This document shows, one piece after another, positions 43,930-53,253 of a stretch of 64,000 nucleotides of DNA (positions within the stretch are counted from its first letter, which is position 1; each line of letters opens with the position of its first letter). Both the position numbers and the translations under genes were made by a program. Where the stretch lies: the NCBI RefSeq assembly GCF_003732225.1, contig NZ_MOBJ01000009.1, positions 310,001-374,000 on the forward strand. Direction: 5' to 3'. The notes under the pieces are model-generated. The model saw only the letters and a program-made list of their open reading frames with translations, was not told the origin of the DNA and did no database searches. Source of the DNA: Pseudomonas brassicacearum. Lineage in GTDB: Bacteria; Pseudomonadota; Gammaproteobacteria; Pseudomonadales; Pseudomonadaceae.

Positions 43930-45191
43930 GTCCGCGCAACGTTGCGCAATGGCCGTGGCTGCCGGGCCTGATCGGGGTGATGCTGATGAGCAGCGGGGGA
44001 TCTGCGCTGGCGACGCCGGCCAAGCCGCAATTGGCGGCGATGACGTGTGCAGCGCTGGATCATGCGGTGCAATCGCAAGCGGCGGGGCCGGTGTTGCTGG
44101 CCAGCTACCCGCCGCTGGATGGTCAGCCGGCGCCAATCCAGGCGTTACGCGGGGTTGCGTTCACCTACGACAACGCCTTGGCCAGCATCGCCTTGTTTGC
44201 CTGCGGCAAAGCCGAGTCGGCGCGACGGATTGCCGACGCGCTGGCCTTCGCTACGACCCACGACCCGGAATATCAGGATGGACGCTTGCGCAATGCCTAC
44301 GCGGCAGGCCCGGTGGGTTCGTCGTCGATGCGCCTGCCAGGTTATTGGAGCATCGAGCGCAATGCCTGGAATCAGGACGCCTATCAGGTCAGCAGTGCCA
44401 CCGGTAATCAGGCCTGGGCCGCGTTGGCGTTATTGGAGGCGTTGCGCCAGAGCGGTGATTCCTCTTATCTGGAGGCCGCTCGCAGAGTGTTGCAGTGGTC
44501 CGGGAAAAACACTTATGACGGACAGGCTCCGGCGGGTTTCAGCGGCGGTTACTACGGGTATTTCCCCAAGCAGATCCAGCAGACCTGGAAGTCCACCGAA
44601 CACAACGTCGACCTGGCGGCGGCCTGGGCTGCACTCAACACGGTTGCACCCGACCCGGGCTCGGCGCATCAGGCGCAGATTGCCCGGCAATTCGTGTCGA
44701 GTCAGTGGGACGCGGGGGAGGGGCGCTTTCTGATCGGTACCGGGCAGGATGGTCGAACCTCGGATCGCCAGCGTTCGGGACTGGATGCACAGATCTGGCC
44801 CCTGATCGCCTTGAGTGATCCTCCGGCGGACTGGCGGCGCGTCTTCACGTTTATCGATCAGGCGCACCGCTCGGGTGCCGGGTATGGCTTCAACCGCGAC
44901 CCGGACGGTTTATGGACCGAAGGCACCGCGCAAACCGCCGCCGTGGCGGGCTTGAGCGGTATGAAGGAAAAGGCGCAGCCGCTGTGGAATGTGTTGCTGG
45001 CCCAACAGGCCGGCAATGGCTGGCTGTTTGCAACACCCGCCCCGCGTATCAGTACCGGGTTGGCCATCGGCCCGGACTCAACAACCAACGACTTTTTCTA
45101 TTACCACCTGCCTCACTTGGGCGCTACAGCTTGGGCTGCGATCGCTGCCACCGGCATCAACCCCTTTACCGGTTTTCAAGAGGCTGACTGA
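43926..45191 (+). CDS. Periplasmic alpha/alpha-toroid glycosidase-like protein
   Basis: 421 residues; the ATG overlaps the stop of the membrane-fusion gene (ATGA). A signal peptide ends near GSALA-TP. The body is made of repeated helix pairs (ASIALFACGKAESARRIADA, WAALALLEALRQSGDSSYLE, VDLAAAWAALNTV) typical of (alpha/alpha)6 glycosidase-type folds, with aromatic, acidic loops such as WKSTEHNVDLA and LDAQIWPLIAL. In cellulose and alginate operons a periplasmic glycanase or lyase edits the nascent chain; a comparable role is inferred here. I cannot assign a GH family or catalytic pair from sequence alone. Confidence 0.68.
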   Translation: MSPRNVAQWPWLPGLIGVMLMSSGGSALATPAKPQLAAMTCAALDHAVQSQAAGPVLLASYPPLDGQPAPIQALRGVAFTYDNALASIALFACGKAESARRIADALAFATTHDPEYQDGRLRNAYAAGPVGSSSMRLPGYWSIERNAWNQDAYQVSSATGNQAWAALALLEALRQSGDSSYLEAARRVLQWSGKNTYDGQAPAGFSGGYYGYFPKQIQQTWKSTEHNVDLAAAWAALNTVAPDPGSAHQAQIARQFVSSQWDAGEGRFLIGTGQDGRTSDRQRSGLDAQIWPLIALSDPPADWRRVFTFIDQAHRSGAGYGFNRDPDGLWTEGTAQTAAVAGLSGMKEKAQPLWNVLLAQQAGNGWLFATPAPRISTGLAIGPDSTTNDFFYYHLPHLGATAWAAIAATGINPFTGFQEAD

Positions 45192-45192
45192 C

Positions 45193-47343
45193 ATGCAGGC
45201 ACTGGACACGCTGCAACTTGTGCAAATCAATTTCTGGACCGTGGTCGCGGTGATTCTGTTCGCCAGCCTGACACACCGTGATCAATGGGCGGCACGTGCC
45301 GGTTTCGGAGCCTTGACCGCGCTGTTGTTGATCAATTACGTGGCCTGGCGGATTCGCGACACCTTGCCTGATGGGCACTCCGGGTTTGCCACGGTCTGGG
45401 CTTACACGTTCCTGTTCTTCGAAATGCTGGCGATCGGCTACACGCTATTTTCGATCATCGTCCTGCTCTGTCGCTCGGATCACCACGCCAGTGCCGATGC
45501 CGGGGAGCAACGCTTGCGCGCTCTGGGCCACTCGGTGCCGGCGGTGGATGTGTTCATTGCCACCTACAACGAAGGCCTCGAGATCCTGGAAAAAACCATC
45601 ATCGCCGCCCAGGCGATCGACTACCCCAACGTGACCATCTGGGTGCTGGACGACACTCGCCGCGACTGGTTGCGCGACTACTGCGCCGAGGTCGGCGTGC
45701 AGTATGCTCGACGTCCCGACAATTCCCACGCCAAGGCCGGTAACCTGAACAACGGCCTGCGTCTGTCGGCGGCCAGCAGCAATGCGCCGTACATACTGGT
45801 GCTCGACGCCGACTTCGCCCCGCAGCAGCCGATCCTGATGCGCACCCTGGGATTGTTCGAAGATCCCAAGGTCGGCCTGGTGCAGACGCCGCAGTTCTAC
45901 TACAACCCCGATCCGATTCAGCACAACCTCGGTTCATCCAACTGCTGGGTCGATGAGCAGCGAGTGTTCTTCGACGTCTACCAGCCGGCCAAGGATGGTT
46001 GGGATACCGCGTTTTGCGTGGGCACTTCGTTTGTCGTGCGGCGTGATCTGATCACTGAAATGGGTGGCTTTCCGACGGGTTCGGTCTGCGAAGACATCTA
46101 CACCAGCCTCCGTCTGCAGCAAAAAGGCTACGTCACCCGCTGGTTGAATGAGCGACTGTCGATCGGTTTGTCCGCCGAGGGGTTGACCGAGTACATCAAT
46201 CAGCGTGGGCGCTGGTGCCTGGGGACGATCCAGGTCGCGCTGCTCAAAGAGGGCCCCTTGCGCGGTCGTGGCTACTCACTCAATGAACGGCTGCACTTCG
46301 TGCATGGCTTGATGCACTGGTTCTCCAAGCCATTCATCCTGATGATGCTGGTGTCGCCGGTGTTGTATTGGTATTTCGGTATTGCCGGGTTCTACGCCCA
46401 TCCGGCGGATTTCATGGCCTTCGGCATGCCGGCGTTGATTGCATTCTGGGGCTACGGGACGTGGGTCACTGATCGGCGAACCTTGCCGATTTTTACCGAG
46501 GTCACCCAAATCGTCGCCTCACTGGCGGTGACAGCGACGATCATCAGCGCCATGGTCCGGCCGTTCGGGCGACCCTTCAAGGTCACGGCAAAGGGCCTGG
46601 ATCGTTCACGCACAACGGTCCACTGGAAACTGTTCGGATTCTTTTTTGCGCTGACACTGTTCTCGCAAATAGGCGCTTACATCACCATCAGCAACGCGGC
46701 TGCGTTCGACGGCAATATGCTGTTCAACCTGTGCTGGACGGTGGTCGCGCTGATCTACAACCTGGCCACCCTGGTGGCGTGTGTTGACCGGCCGCGCTTG
46801 CACGGCGAAGAGCGCTTTCCTTTCGATAAACCCAGTGGATTGCGCTTCGCCGGCAAAACCCTGGCGTGCCAACTGGTGGATATTTCGCTGAGTGGCGCCT
46901 CCATTTCCTGTGCCGTTGCGTCATTGATCAAGCCCGGGCTGCGGGGTCAGGTGTGGATCAATAAACTTGGCTGGCTGGATGTCGAGGTCATGCGTCATCA
47001 CGGCGAGGACCGTTTGGGCTTGAGGTTCGTCGACCTTGACGAAACGCTTCGGCGCCGGCTGATCGCGCGGCTGTTCAGTGACGCGCCGGTCAACGTGGTC
47101 GGCAAGGCTGAACCAGGCCTGGCTTTCGGCACCTTGTTGCGGCGTTCGTTGCTCGGCGAGAAGCGCACGGCGCCGCCTTCGTGGCGGCCGGTCAAGGCGC
47201 CGTCCTACAGCTCACTGCCTGGTTTACGCCCGATCAGCCTCCGTTCGCGTCAGCAACCACTGCCGCAAATCAGCACTACCCGCTCAGGTCTTTGGGCTTT
47301 CCTTCTCACTCCGTTACGAGCCTTGCTCGGCCAACGTTTGTAG
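45193..47343 (+). CDS. GT2 processive beta-glycan synthase with C-terminal PilZ domain
   Basis: 716 residues, ATG one base after the previous stop. Four N-terminal and several C-terminal membrane helices surround a BcsA-like GT2 domain: IATYNE, Asp153-Asp154 in VLDD, Asp205-Ala-Asp207, CED (Glu300-Asp301) and Gln337-x-x-Arg-Trp341, all residues of processive cellulose-synthase-type enzymes. FGRPFKVTAKG (458-468) is the usual link to the PilZ domain, where DISLSG (563-568) fits the DxSxxG motif but the RxxxR site reads His537-x-x-x-Arg541. It should polymerise a beta-linked glucan or related chain and move it across the inner membrane, probably under c-di-GMP control. A bcsB or bcsC gene is absent. 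Confidence 0.85.
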   Translation: MQALDTLQLVQINFWTVVAVILFASLTHRDQWAARAGFGALTALLLINYVAWRIRDTLPDGHSGFATVWAYTFLFFEMLAIGYTLFSIIVLLCRSDHHASADAGEQRLRALGHSVPAVDVFIATYNEGLEILEKTIIAAQAIDYPNVTIWVLDDTRRDWLRDYCAEVGVQYARRPDNSHAKAGNLNNGLRLSAASSNAPYILVLDADFAPQQPILMRTLGLFEDPKVGLVQTPQFYYNPDPIQHNLGSSNCWVDEQRVFFDVYQPAKDGWDTAFCVGTSFVVRRDLITEMGGFPTGSVCEDIYTSLRLQQKGYVTRWLNERLSIGLSAEGLTEYINQRGRWCLGTIQVALLKEGPLRGRGYSLNERLHFVHGLMHWFSKPFILMMLVSPVLYWYFGIAGFYAHPADFMAFGMPALIAFWGYGTWVTDRRTLPIFTEVTQIVASLAVTATIISAMVRPFGRPFKVTAKGLDRSRTTVHWKLFGFFFALTLFSQIGAYITISNAAAFDGNMLFNLCWTVVALIYNLATLVACVDRPRLHGEERFPFDKPSGLRFAGKTLACQLVDISLSGASISCAVASLIKPGLRGQVWINKLGWLDVEVMRHHGEDRLGLRFVDLDETLRRRLIARLFSDAPVNVVGKAEPGLAFGTLLRRSLLGEKRTAPPSWRPVKAPSYSSLPGLRPISLRSRQQPLPQISTTRSGLWAFLLTPLRALLGQRL

Positions 47344-47352
47344 GTGCGCCTC

Positions 47353-48792
47353 ATGAACAGACGCTTATCCACCTCATGTTTCATGTCGCTGTTATTGCTC
47401 GGCGGTTGTTCTCTGGAACCCAAATACGAGAAACCGGAGGCGCCGATCGATCAGCAATGGCCAGCCAGTTCGGCCAGCGACTGTTGCAGCGCCAAACAGG
47501 CGTTCGACAAGGATTGGCACGGCTTCGTGCTCGATGACCGACTGCGCCAGTTGATCGACCTGGCGTTGAAGAACAATCGCAGCCTGCGTCAGTTCGAGGC
47601 GGGCGTCGAGGAGGCGAGGGCAGGGTACGCCGGTGCCGAATCCGGGCTGTTTCCCTCCATCGGACTCAACACCTACGCCGGCCGCAGCAAGTTTCCGTCA
47701 CAGGTCAGGACGCAGGGAGGCGGCGTCAGTTCAGGCAGCACGTCCAACACCTTTCAGGCCAGCGGTGGCTTCACGTCTTACGAGTTGGACCTGTTCGGGC
47801 GCATCCGCAGTCAGCGAAACGCCGCAGGCGCACGCTTCGAGGCGACCGAGGCGGACTATCAGACGGCTCGCCTGGCGTTGATCGGTGAAGTGGCCAGCAC
47901 CTGGCTTAGCCTCAAGGCCAATCAGAATCTGCTCGACCTCGCACAAAATACCTACAAGTCCCAGGACCACTACGGTGAGTTGTTGCGCAAGAGCTACAAC
48001 CTGGGCTCCAGTGCTCAAATCGATGTTCACCAGGCGGATGCGCAGACCAACACGGCGGCGGTTCAGATCAACACGTACCGCATGCAGGTGGCGCAGAACA
48101 TGAATGCGCTGCAGGTGTTGGTCGGGCAGCCGGTGCCGGTTGGGTTGTTGCCCACTGGCGTGCTGGGTGAGCAGTTGGCAACCGCCGATGTGCCCGCCGG
48201 GTTGCCATCGTCACTGATTGCGCGGCGGCCCGACATCATGGCGGCCGAAGCCTTGTTGCGAGCGGCCAACGCGGACATTGGCGCAGCTCGTAGCGCTTAC
48301 TTCCCGACCTTTTCGCTGACCTCGGCGGTAGGCGGTCTGACCGGTGATTTTTCGCGATTGTTGAGTGCGCCGGCCGAGTTCTGGTCGGTGGCTCTGGCGG
48401 GGTCGTTGACCCTGATCGACGGCGGTGCGCGAAAGGCGCAGGTGGACGCCAGCCATGCGCGGTTCAACGGGCAGACGGCGGCGTATGAAGCCACGGTGCA
48501 GAACGCTTTCCGCGAAGCTGCCAATGCCCTCAACGCCCGTCAGGAAATGCTCACCCAGGTCGACTATCAGAAGCGTCTGGTGGGGGATTATCAAGCAGCC
48601 TACCGACAATCCCGATTGCGCTTCGAGGCGGGGATGGACAGCTATTTTTCGACGATGGATGCACAGCGTTCGTTATTCGACGCGCAGCAGAAGCTCGCGC
48701 AATTGGAGCTGGCGCGGGAGATCAATCAGGTGGACTTGTACAAGGCGCTGGGCGGGGGGTGGAGTCAGTCTGTGAAAATGGCGAACCGATGA
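47353..48792 (+). CDS. TolC/OprM-type outer-membrane channel lipoprotein (NodT family)
   Basis: 479 residues from the ATG at 47353 (a GTG three codons earlier is possible). A lipoprotein signal ends LLLLGGC-S. Two outer-membrane efflux domains follow, with typical LIDLALKNNRSLRQFEAGVEEARAG, ELDLFGRIRSQRN, SLIARRPDIMAAEALLRAANADIGAARSAYFP and LIDGGARKAQVDAS. Such proteins form trimeric channels that normally serve RND or MFS drug pumps. No pump gene is near; the adjacent partners are the membrane-fusion protein and the GT2 synthase, so export of a polysaccharide is the likely job. Last gene of the operon. Confidence 0.88.
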   Translation: MNRRLSTSCFMSLLLLGGCSLEPKYEKPEAPIDQQWPASSASDCCSAKQAFDKDWHGFVLDDRLRQLIDLALKNNRSLRQFEAGVEEARAGYAGAESGLFPSIGLNTYAGRSKFPSQVRTQGGGVSSGSTSNTFQASGGFTSYELDLFGRIRSQRNAAGARFEATEADYQTARLALIGEVASTWLSLKANQNLLDLAQNTYKSQDHYGELLRKSYNLGSSAQIDVHQADAQTNTAAVQINTYRMQVAQNMNALQVLVGQPVPVGLLPTGVLGEQLATADVPAGLPSSLIARRPDIMAAEALLRAANADIGAARSAYFPTFSLTSAVGGLTGDFSRLLSAPAEFWSVALAGSLTLIDGGARKAQVDASHARFNGQTAAYEATVQNAFREAANALNARQEMLTQVDYQKRLVGDYQAAYRQSRLRFEAGMDSYFSTMDAQRSLFDAQQKLAQLELAREINQVDLYKALGGGWSQSVKMANR

Positions 48793-48815
48793 TTTGTGGT
48801 GTTCTGGCGGGCCTC

Positions 48816-48907
48816 TTCGCGAGCAAGCTCGCTCCCACATTGGAGTTGCAGTGTAATCACGATTGTGTGAACGCCGCTGAACCTGTGGGAGCGAGCTTGC
48901 TCGCGAT
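48816..48907. repeat. REP-type inverted repeat, GTGGGAGCGAGCTTGCTCGC family
   Basis: TTCGCGAGCAAGCTCGCTCC and its inverse GAGCGAGCTTGCTCGCGA enclose about 50 bp between the convergent outer-membrane channel gene and the MFS gene. Confidence 0.9.
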
Positions 48908-48916
48908 TTCGATCTA

Positions 48917-50218
48917 TCAGGCGCCGCCGCCGACTACTGCAGCCTGCGCAGTCCGCAACTCATGCCGGTTGCCACGGAACAGTACCAACGTTGCGATCAG
49001 GCCAAGCACCGCAGCGCCGCTCAACCAGATGCCCGGTGCAGCCTTGTTGTCCAGCACGTGGATCAGGTAGGTACAGGCCGCCGGGGTGAAGCCGCCGAAG
49101 GTCGCGGTCGCCAGGCTGTAGGCCAGGGAGAAACCGGTGGTGCGGACTTCAATCGGCATGATTTCGGTCAGGGCCACGACCATTGCGCCGTTGTACGAGC
49201 CATACAGGAACGACAGCCACAACTCGACGATCAGCAGATGGCTGAAGCTCGGGTTGGCTACCAGCCAGGACAGCGCCGGGTAGGCGGTCAGGATCGCCAG
49301 AATGGTCGCCGCCAGCAGCAGCGGTTTACGACCGATCTTGTCGGACAGCGCACCCATTACCGGCAACCAGAAGAAGTTCGACAGACCGATGCACACTGTC
49401 ACCAGCAACGCGTCGAAGTCCGACAGATGCAGTTCGGCTTTACCGAAAGTCGGGGTGTACGCGGTGATCAGGTAGAACGACACAGTGGTCATCACCACCA
49501 GCGCCATGCCGGCCAGCACGATACCGAAATTCTGACCAATCGAACGGACGATTTCCTGCAGGGAAGGGCGATGTTTACGCGCCTGGAACTCAGGGGTTTC
49601 TTCCAGGGAACGACGAATGATGAAAATCGCCGGAACGATCATGCAGCCGACCAGGAACGGTACGCGCCAGCCCCAGTCACCCATTTGCTCAGGGCTCAGC
49701 CAGTGGTTGAGGCCTACGCCCAGCAAACCGGCAAACACCACCGCTGCTTGTTGGCTGGCGGACTGCCAACTGACGAAAAAGCCCTTGCGGCCAGGCGTCG
49801 AGATTTCTGCCAGGTATACCGACACACCGCCCAGTTCCACGCCGGCCGAGAAGCCTTGCAGCAAGCGGCCGAACAGTACGATCAGCGGCGCAGCGACGCC
49901 AAGGGTCGCATAACCCGGCACACAGGCAATCAGCACTGTACCGGCGGCCATCAGCGCGAGGGTGATGATCAGGCCTTTGCGACGGCCGTGACGGTCGATG
50001 TAGGCACCGAGAAAAATCGCCCCCAGTGGACGCATCAGGAAGCCGGCACCGAAGGTCGCCAGCGACAACATCAAGGAAGCGAAAGCGCTGTCGGCGGGGA
50101 AGAAGGTTTTGGCGATGGCCGTGGCATAGAAGCCGTAGACCATGAAGTCGAACATCTCTAGGAAGTTGCCGCTGACAACGCGAAATATCGCTTTGCCTTT
50201 GCCCGTAGTCGAGGCCAT
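48917..50218 (-). CDS. MFS transporter, metabolite:H+ symporter type
   Basis: 433 residues and about 12 membrane helices. MHS-type signatures are present: GNFLEMFDFMVYGFYA in helix 1, the loop GAYIDRHGRRKGL between helices 2 and 3, LLQGFSAGVELGG in helix 4, and GALSDKIGRKP in the matching loop of the second half. This subgroup includes citrate, tricarballylate, alpha-ketoglutarate and proline/betaine symporters; the N-terminus is most like citrate/tricarballylate carriers (CitA/TcuC), so a tricarboxylate is the likely substrate. No catabolic genes adjoin it. Confidence 0.87.
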   Translation of the reverse strand: MASTTGKGKAIFRVVSGNFLEMFDFMVYGFYATAIAKTFFPADSAFASLMLSLATFGAGFLMRPLGAIFLGAYIDRHGRRKGLIITLALMAAGTVLIACVPGYATLGVAAPLIVLFGRLLQGFSAGVELGGVSVYLAEISTPGRKGFFVSWQSASQQAAVVFAGLLGVGLNHWLSPEQMGDWGWRVPFLVGCMIVPAIFIIRRSLEETPEFQARKHRPSLQEIVRSIGQNFGIVLAGMALVVMTTVSFYLITAYTPTFGKAELHLSDFDALLVTVCIGLSNFFWLPVMGALSDKIGRKPLLLAATILAILTAYPALSWLVANPSFSHLLIVELWLSFLYGSYNGAMVVALTEIMPIEVRTTGFSLAYSLATATFGGFTPAACTYLIHVLDNKAAPGIWLSGAAVLGLIATLVLFRGNRHELRTAQAAVVGGGA

Positions 50219-50442
50219 TTGATCTTACTCACTTTGGCTGTCTTGTTAGAAATCCCTGGTCTTGAAACATCCTCACTGCCGGGTATGGTCTGTGCCGGTG
50301 CCGCGAACAGTTTTGTAACGATATGTGTAACAAGAACGGTAGGCAACCAATAGTTAGCGTGCTGCTTAAACGTTATAGCCATTAGCCGGTGTGATTCACG
50401 GACTTGAACGAATTAAAACGATGAGGCGGGCAACGCCGATCA

Positions 50443-50530
50443 TGTGGGAGCGAGCTTGCTCGCGAAGGGGGTGCTGCGGTTTATCAGGTAAACCGCGTTA
50501 TCGTTCTTCGCGAGCAAGCTCGCTCCCACA
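50443..50530. repeat. REP-type inverted repeat, GTGGGAGCGAGCTTGCTCGC family
   Basis: TGTGGGAGCGAGCTTGCTCG and the inverse AGCAAGCTCGCTCCCACA flank a 40-bp spacer in the intergenic region between the divergent MFS and apbE genes. Confidence 0.9.
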
Positions 50531-50584
50531 CTTCTATCGCATAATGGACAGCCTTGGCGTTCTGTCAGGGGGCATTGGGGGAGC

Positions 50585-51706
50585 GTGAATGTGTTGAGCG
50601 GGCGGCTGGCTGGTCTGGTGGTATTGATGGGGATTCTGTCGGGGTGCGGCAATGGCGACTCGATGGAAAGCTTTGGCGGCCCGACCATGGGCAGCACTTA
50701 TTCGATCAAATACATCCGCCATCCGGGTACCCCCGGGCCGGTCGAGGTGCAGAAGCAGGTCGAGTTGATTCTGGCCGAGATCGACCGGCAGATGTCCACC
50801 TACCGCAGTGACTCCGACATTGAGCGCTTCAACGGTTTGCCGGCCAATAGCTGTCAGCCAATGCCGGCGCCGGTCTTGCAGTTGGTTAAGGTTGGCGAGC
50901 AGCTGTCAGAGGCGAGCGATGGTTCCTACGACCTGACGGTAGAACCGCTGCTGAACCTTTGGGGGTTTGGCCCACAATCGCGCGATGAAAAAGTCCCGAG
51001 CGCCGAGGCCTTGGCTCTGGCCCGACAACGCGTCGGCTATGCTCATCTGCGGATTGAAGGCGATCAATTGTGCAAAGACGCGCCGGTCGAGGTTGACTTC
51101 GGCAGCATTGGCGCCGGCTACGCCATCGACAGGATCGCTGCGAAGTTGCAGGAAATGGGCATCGACAGCTTCATCGCCGATGCCACGGGCGAGCTCAAGG
51201 CCGTTGGCAAGAAACTCGACGGTACGCCCTGGAAGATTGCGCTGGAGGAGCCGCGCGATGACCAGCAGGTTGTCGAGCGGGTGATTGTGCTGAACGGCAA
51301 CGGTGTTTCGACCTCAGGCGACTACCGCAATTATTTCATGCAGGATGGCCGGCGCTATTCCCACACGTTCGATGCCCTAACCGGTGCACCGATCACCCAT
51401 ACCCTGGCGTCCGTCACGGTGATTCATCCTTCGACGCTGATGGCCGATGGCTTATCGTCGCTGTTGCTGATTCTCGGCCCCGAGCGTGGTTGGGATTACG
51501 CCGAGAAACATGACATCGGTGCATTTTTTGTGATTCGAACCGATACAGGCTTTGTCACGCGAACCAGTCAGGCTTTTGATCGTCTGAACGCCGAAAAACC
51601 AAGTGAATACGGCGTCATTGGCATCAATTGCTGGTGCTGTAGTGCAGGCAAAACTAGCCTACGACGCGACCAAGGGTTAATGTGCGCGGCGTTGACGCTT
51701 CTATAG
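50585..51706 (+). CDS. apbE: FAD:protein FMN transferase ApbE
   Basis: 373 residues from a GTG with GGGGGAGC upstream. A lipoprotein signal ends GILSGC-G. ApbE motifs: GGPTMGSTYSIKY, VDFGSIGAGYAIDRIA, ADATGELKAVGKK, STSGDYRNYF, SHTFDALTGAP and the metal-site loop MADGLSSLLLILG. It attaches FMN covalently to Thr of target proteins in the periplasm, classically NqrB/NqrC or RnfG. No nqr gene is in the window, although in P. aeruginosa the gene sits behind nqrA-F. The last ~35 residues (after LNAEKP) include a Cys-Trp-Cys-Cys stretch not seen in the family and may be a read-on past a lost stop. Confidence 0.9.
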   Translation: MNVLSGRLAGLVVLMGILSGCGNGDSMESFGGPTMGSTYSIKYIRHPGTPGPVEVQKQVELILAEIDRQMSTYRSDSDIERFNGLPANSCQPMPAPVLQLVKVGEQLSEASDGSYDLTVEPLLNLWGFGPQSRDEKVPSAEALALARQRVGYAHLRIEGDQLCKDAPVEVDFGSIGAGYAIDRIAAKLQEMGIDSFIADATGELKAVGKKLDGTPWKIALEEPRDDQQVVERVIVLNGNGVSTSGDYRNYFMQDGRRYSHTFDALTGAPITHTLASVTVIHPSTLMADGLSSLLLILGPERGWDYAEKHDIGAFFVIRTDTGFVTRTSQAFDRLNAEKPSEYGVIGINCWCCSAGKTSLRRDQGLMCAALTLL

Positions 51707-51816
51707 ACTGTGTCCGGGTTCTCGACTGACCCCAAATTGTTCCTTCATGCCGCAAGGCCGGCATGATTTAGCCGCAGGTGCCAACGGGGCGCCGCGGCCT
51801 GTTCTGAGGAGTACGC

Positions 51817-53211
51817 ATGGCTGTCTACAACTACGACGTGGTGGTGTTGGGTTCCGGCCCGGCGGGAGAAGGCGCGGCAATGAACGCCGCCAAAGCAGGA
51901 CGCAAAGTGGCGATGGTCGATAGTCGTCGCCAGGTCGGCGGCAACTGCACCCACCTGGGCACCATCCCGTCCAAGGCCTTGCGTCACTCGGTCCGGCAGA
52001 TCATGCAGTTCAACACCAACCCGATGTTCCGGGCCATTGGTGAGCCGCGCTGGTTCTCGTTCCCGGACGTGCTGAAAAGCGCAGAGAAAGTCATTTCCAA
52101 GCAAGTTGCCTCGCGCACCGGTTACTACGCGCGCAATCGGGTCGACGTGTTCTTCGGCACTGGCAGCTTCGCTGACGAGCAAACCATCGAAGTGGTCTGC
52201 GCCAACGGCGTGGTCGAAAAACTGGTGGCCAAGCACATCATCATCGCCACCGGTTCGCGTCCGTATCGCCCGGCCGACATCGATTTCCACCACCCGCGTA
52301 TCTACGATAGCGACACTATCCTCAGCCTCGGCCACACCCCGCGCAAACTCATCGTTTACGGCGCCGGCGTGATTGGTTGCGAATACGCCTCGATCTTCAG
52401 TGGTCTGGGCGTGCTGGTCGAGCTGGTGGACAACCGCGGTCAACTGCTGAGCTTCCTCGACTCGGAAATCTCCCAGGCGTTGAGCTACCACTTCAGCAAC
52501 AACAACATCACCGTGCGCCACAACGAAGATTACGATCGCGTTGAAGGCGTGGACAACGGGGTGATCCTGCACCTCAAGTCCGGCAAGAAGATCAAGGCCG
52601 ATGCCTTGCTCTGGTGCAACGGTCGTACCGGTAACACCGATGCGTTGGGTCTTGAGAACATCGGCGTGAAGGTCAACAGCCGTGGCCAGATCGAAGTCGA
52701 CGAGAACTATCGCACCTGCATACAGAACATCTACGGTGCAGGCGACGTGATCGGCTGGCCGAGCCTGGCCAGTGCCGCTCACGACCAGGGGCGTTCGGCG
52801 GCTGGCAGCATTGTCGACAATGGCAGCTGGCGCTTCGTCAATGACGTACCGACCGGGATCTACACCATTCCGGAGATCAGCTCGATCGGCAAGAACGAGC
52901 AAGAGCTGACCCAGGCCAAAGTGCCGTACGAAGTCGGCAAGGCGTTCTTCAAGAGCATGGCGCGTGCGCAGATCGCCGGTGAGCCGCAAGGCATGCTGAA
53001 GATCCTGTTCCATCGCGAAACGCTGGAAGTGCTCGGCGTTCACTGCTTCGGTTATCAGGCGTCGGAGATCGTTCACATCGGTCAGGCGATCATGAACCAG
53101 CCGGGCGAACTGAACACGTTGAAGTACTTCGTCAACACCACGTTCAACTACCCGACCATGGCCGAAGCCTATCGGGTAGCGGCCTACGACGGCCTCAACC
53201 GGCTTTTTTGA
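51817..53211 (+). CDS. sthA: Soluble pyridine nucleotide transhydrogenase
   Basis: 464 residues, ATG preceded by GAGGAG. FAD-binding GSGPAGEGAAMNAAKAG, then GGNCTHLGTIPSKALRH in which the second redox Cys of dihydrolipoamide-dehydrogenase-like enzymes is Thr, the typical SthA change. NAD(P) binding at IVYGAGVIGCEYASIF, the second FAD site IYGAGDVIGWPSLA and a C-terminal dimer domain follow. It transfers hydride between NADPH and NAD+ and mainly drains excess NADPH in the cytoplasm. Confidence 0.97.
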   Translation: MAVYNYDVVVLGSGPAGEGAAMNAAKAGRKVAMVDSRRQVGGNCTHLGTIPSKALRHSVRQIMQFNTNPMFRAIGEPRWFSFPDVLKSAEKVISKQVASRTGYYARNRVDVFFGTGSFADEQTIEVVCANGVVEKLVAKHIIIATGSRPYRPADIDFHHPRIYDSDTILSLGHTPRKLIVYGAGVIGCEYASIFSGLGVLVELVDNRGQLLSFLDSEISQALSYHFSNNNITVRHNEDYDRVEGVDNGVILHLKSGKKIKADALLWCNGRTGNTDALGLENIGVKVNSRGQIEVDENYRTCIQNIYGAGDVIGWPSLASAAHDQGRSAAGSIVDNGSWRFVNDVPTGIYTIPEISSIGKNEQELTQAKVPYEVGKAFFKSMARAQIAGEPQGMLKILFHRETLEVLGVHCFGYQASEIVHIGQAIMNQPGELNTLKYFVNTTFNYPTMAEAYRVAAYDGLNRLF

Positions 53212-53253
53212 GCGGCTCCGGCCGGTGGCCTGAGCCGGCCGGGGAGACCGATT

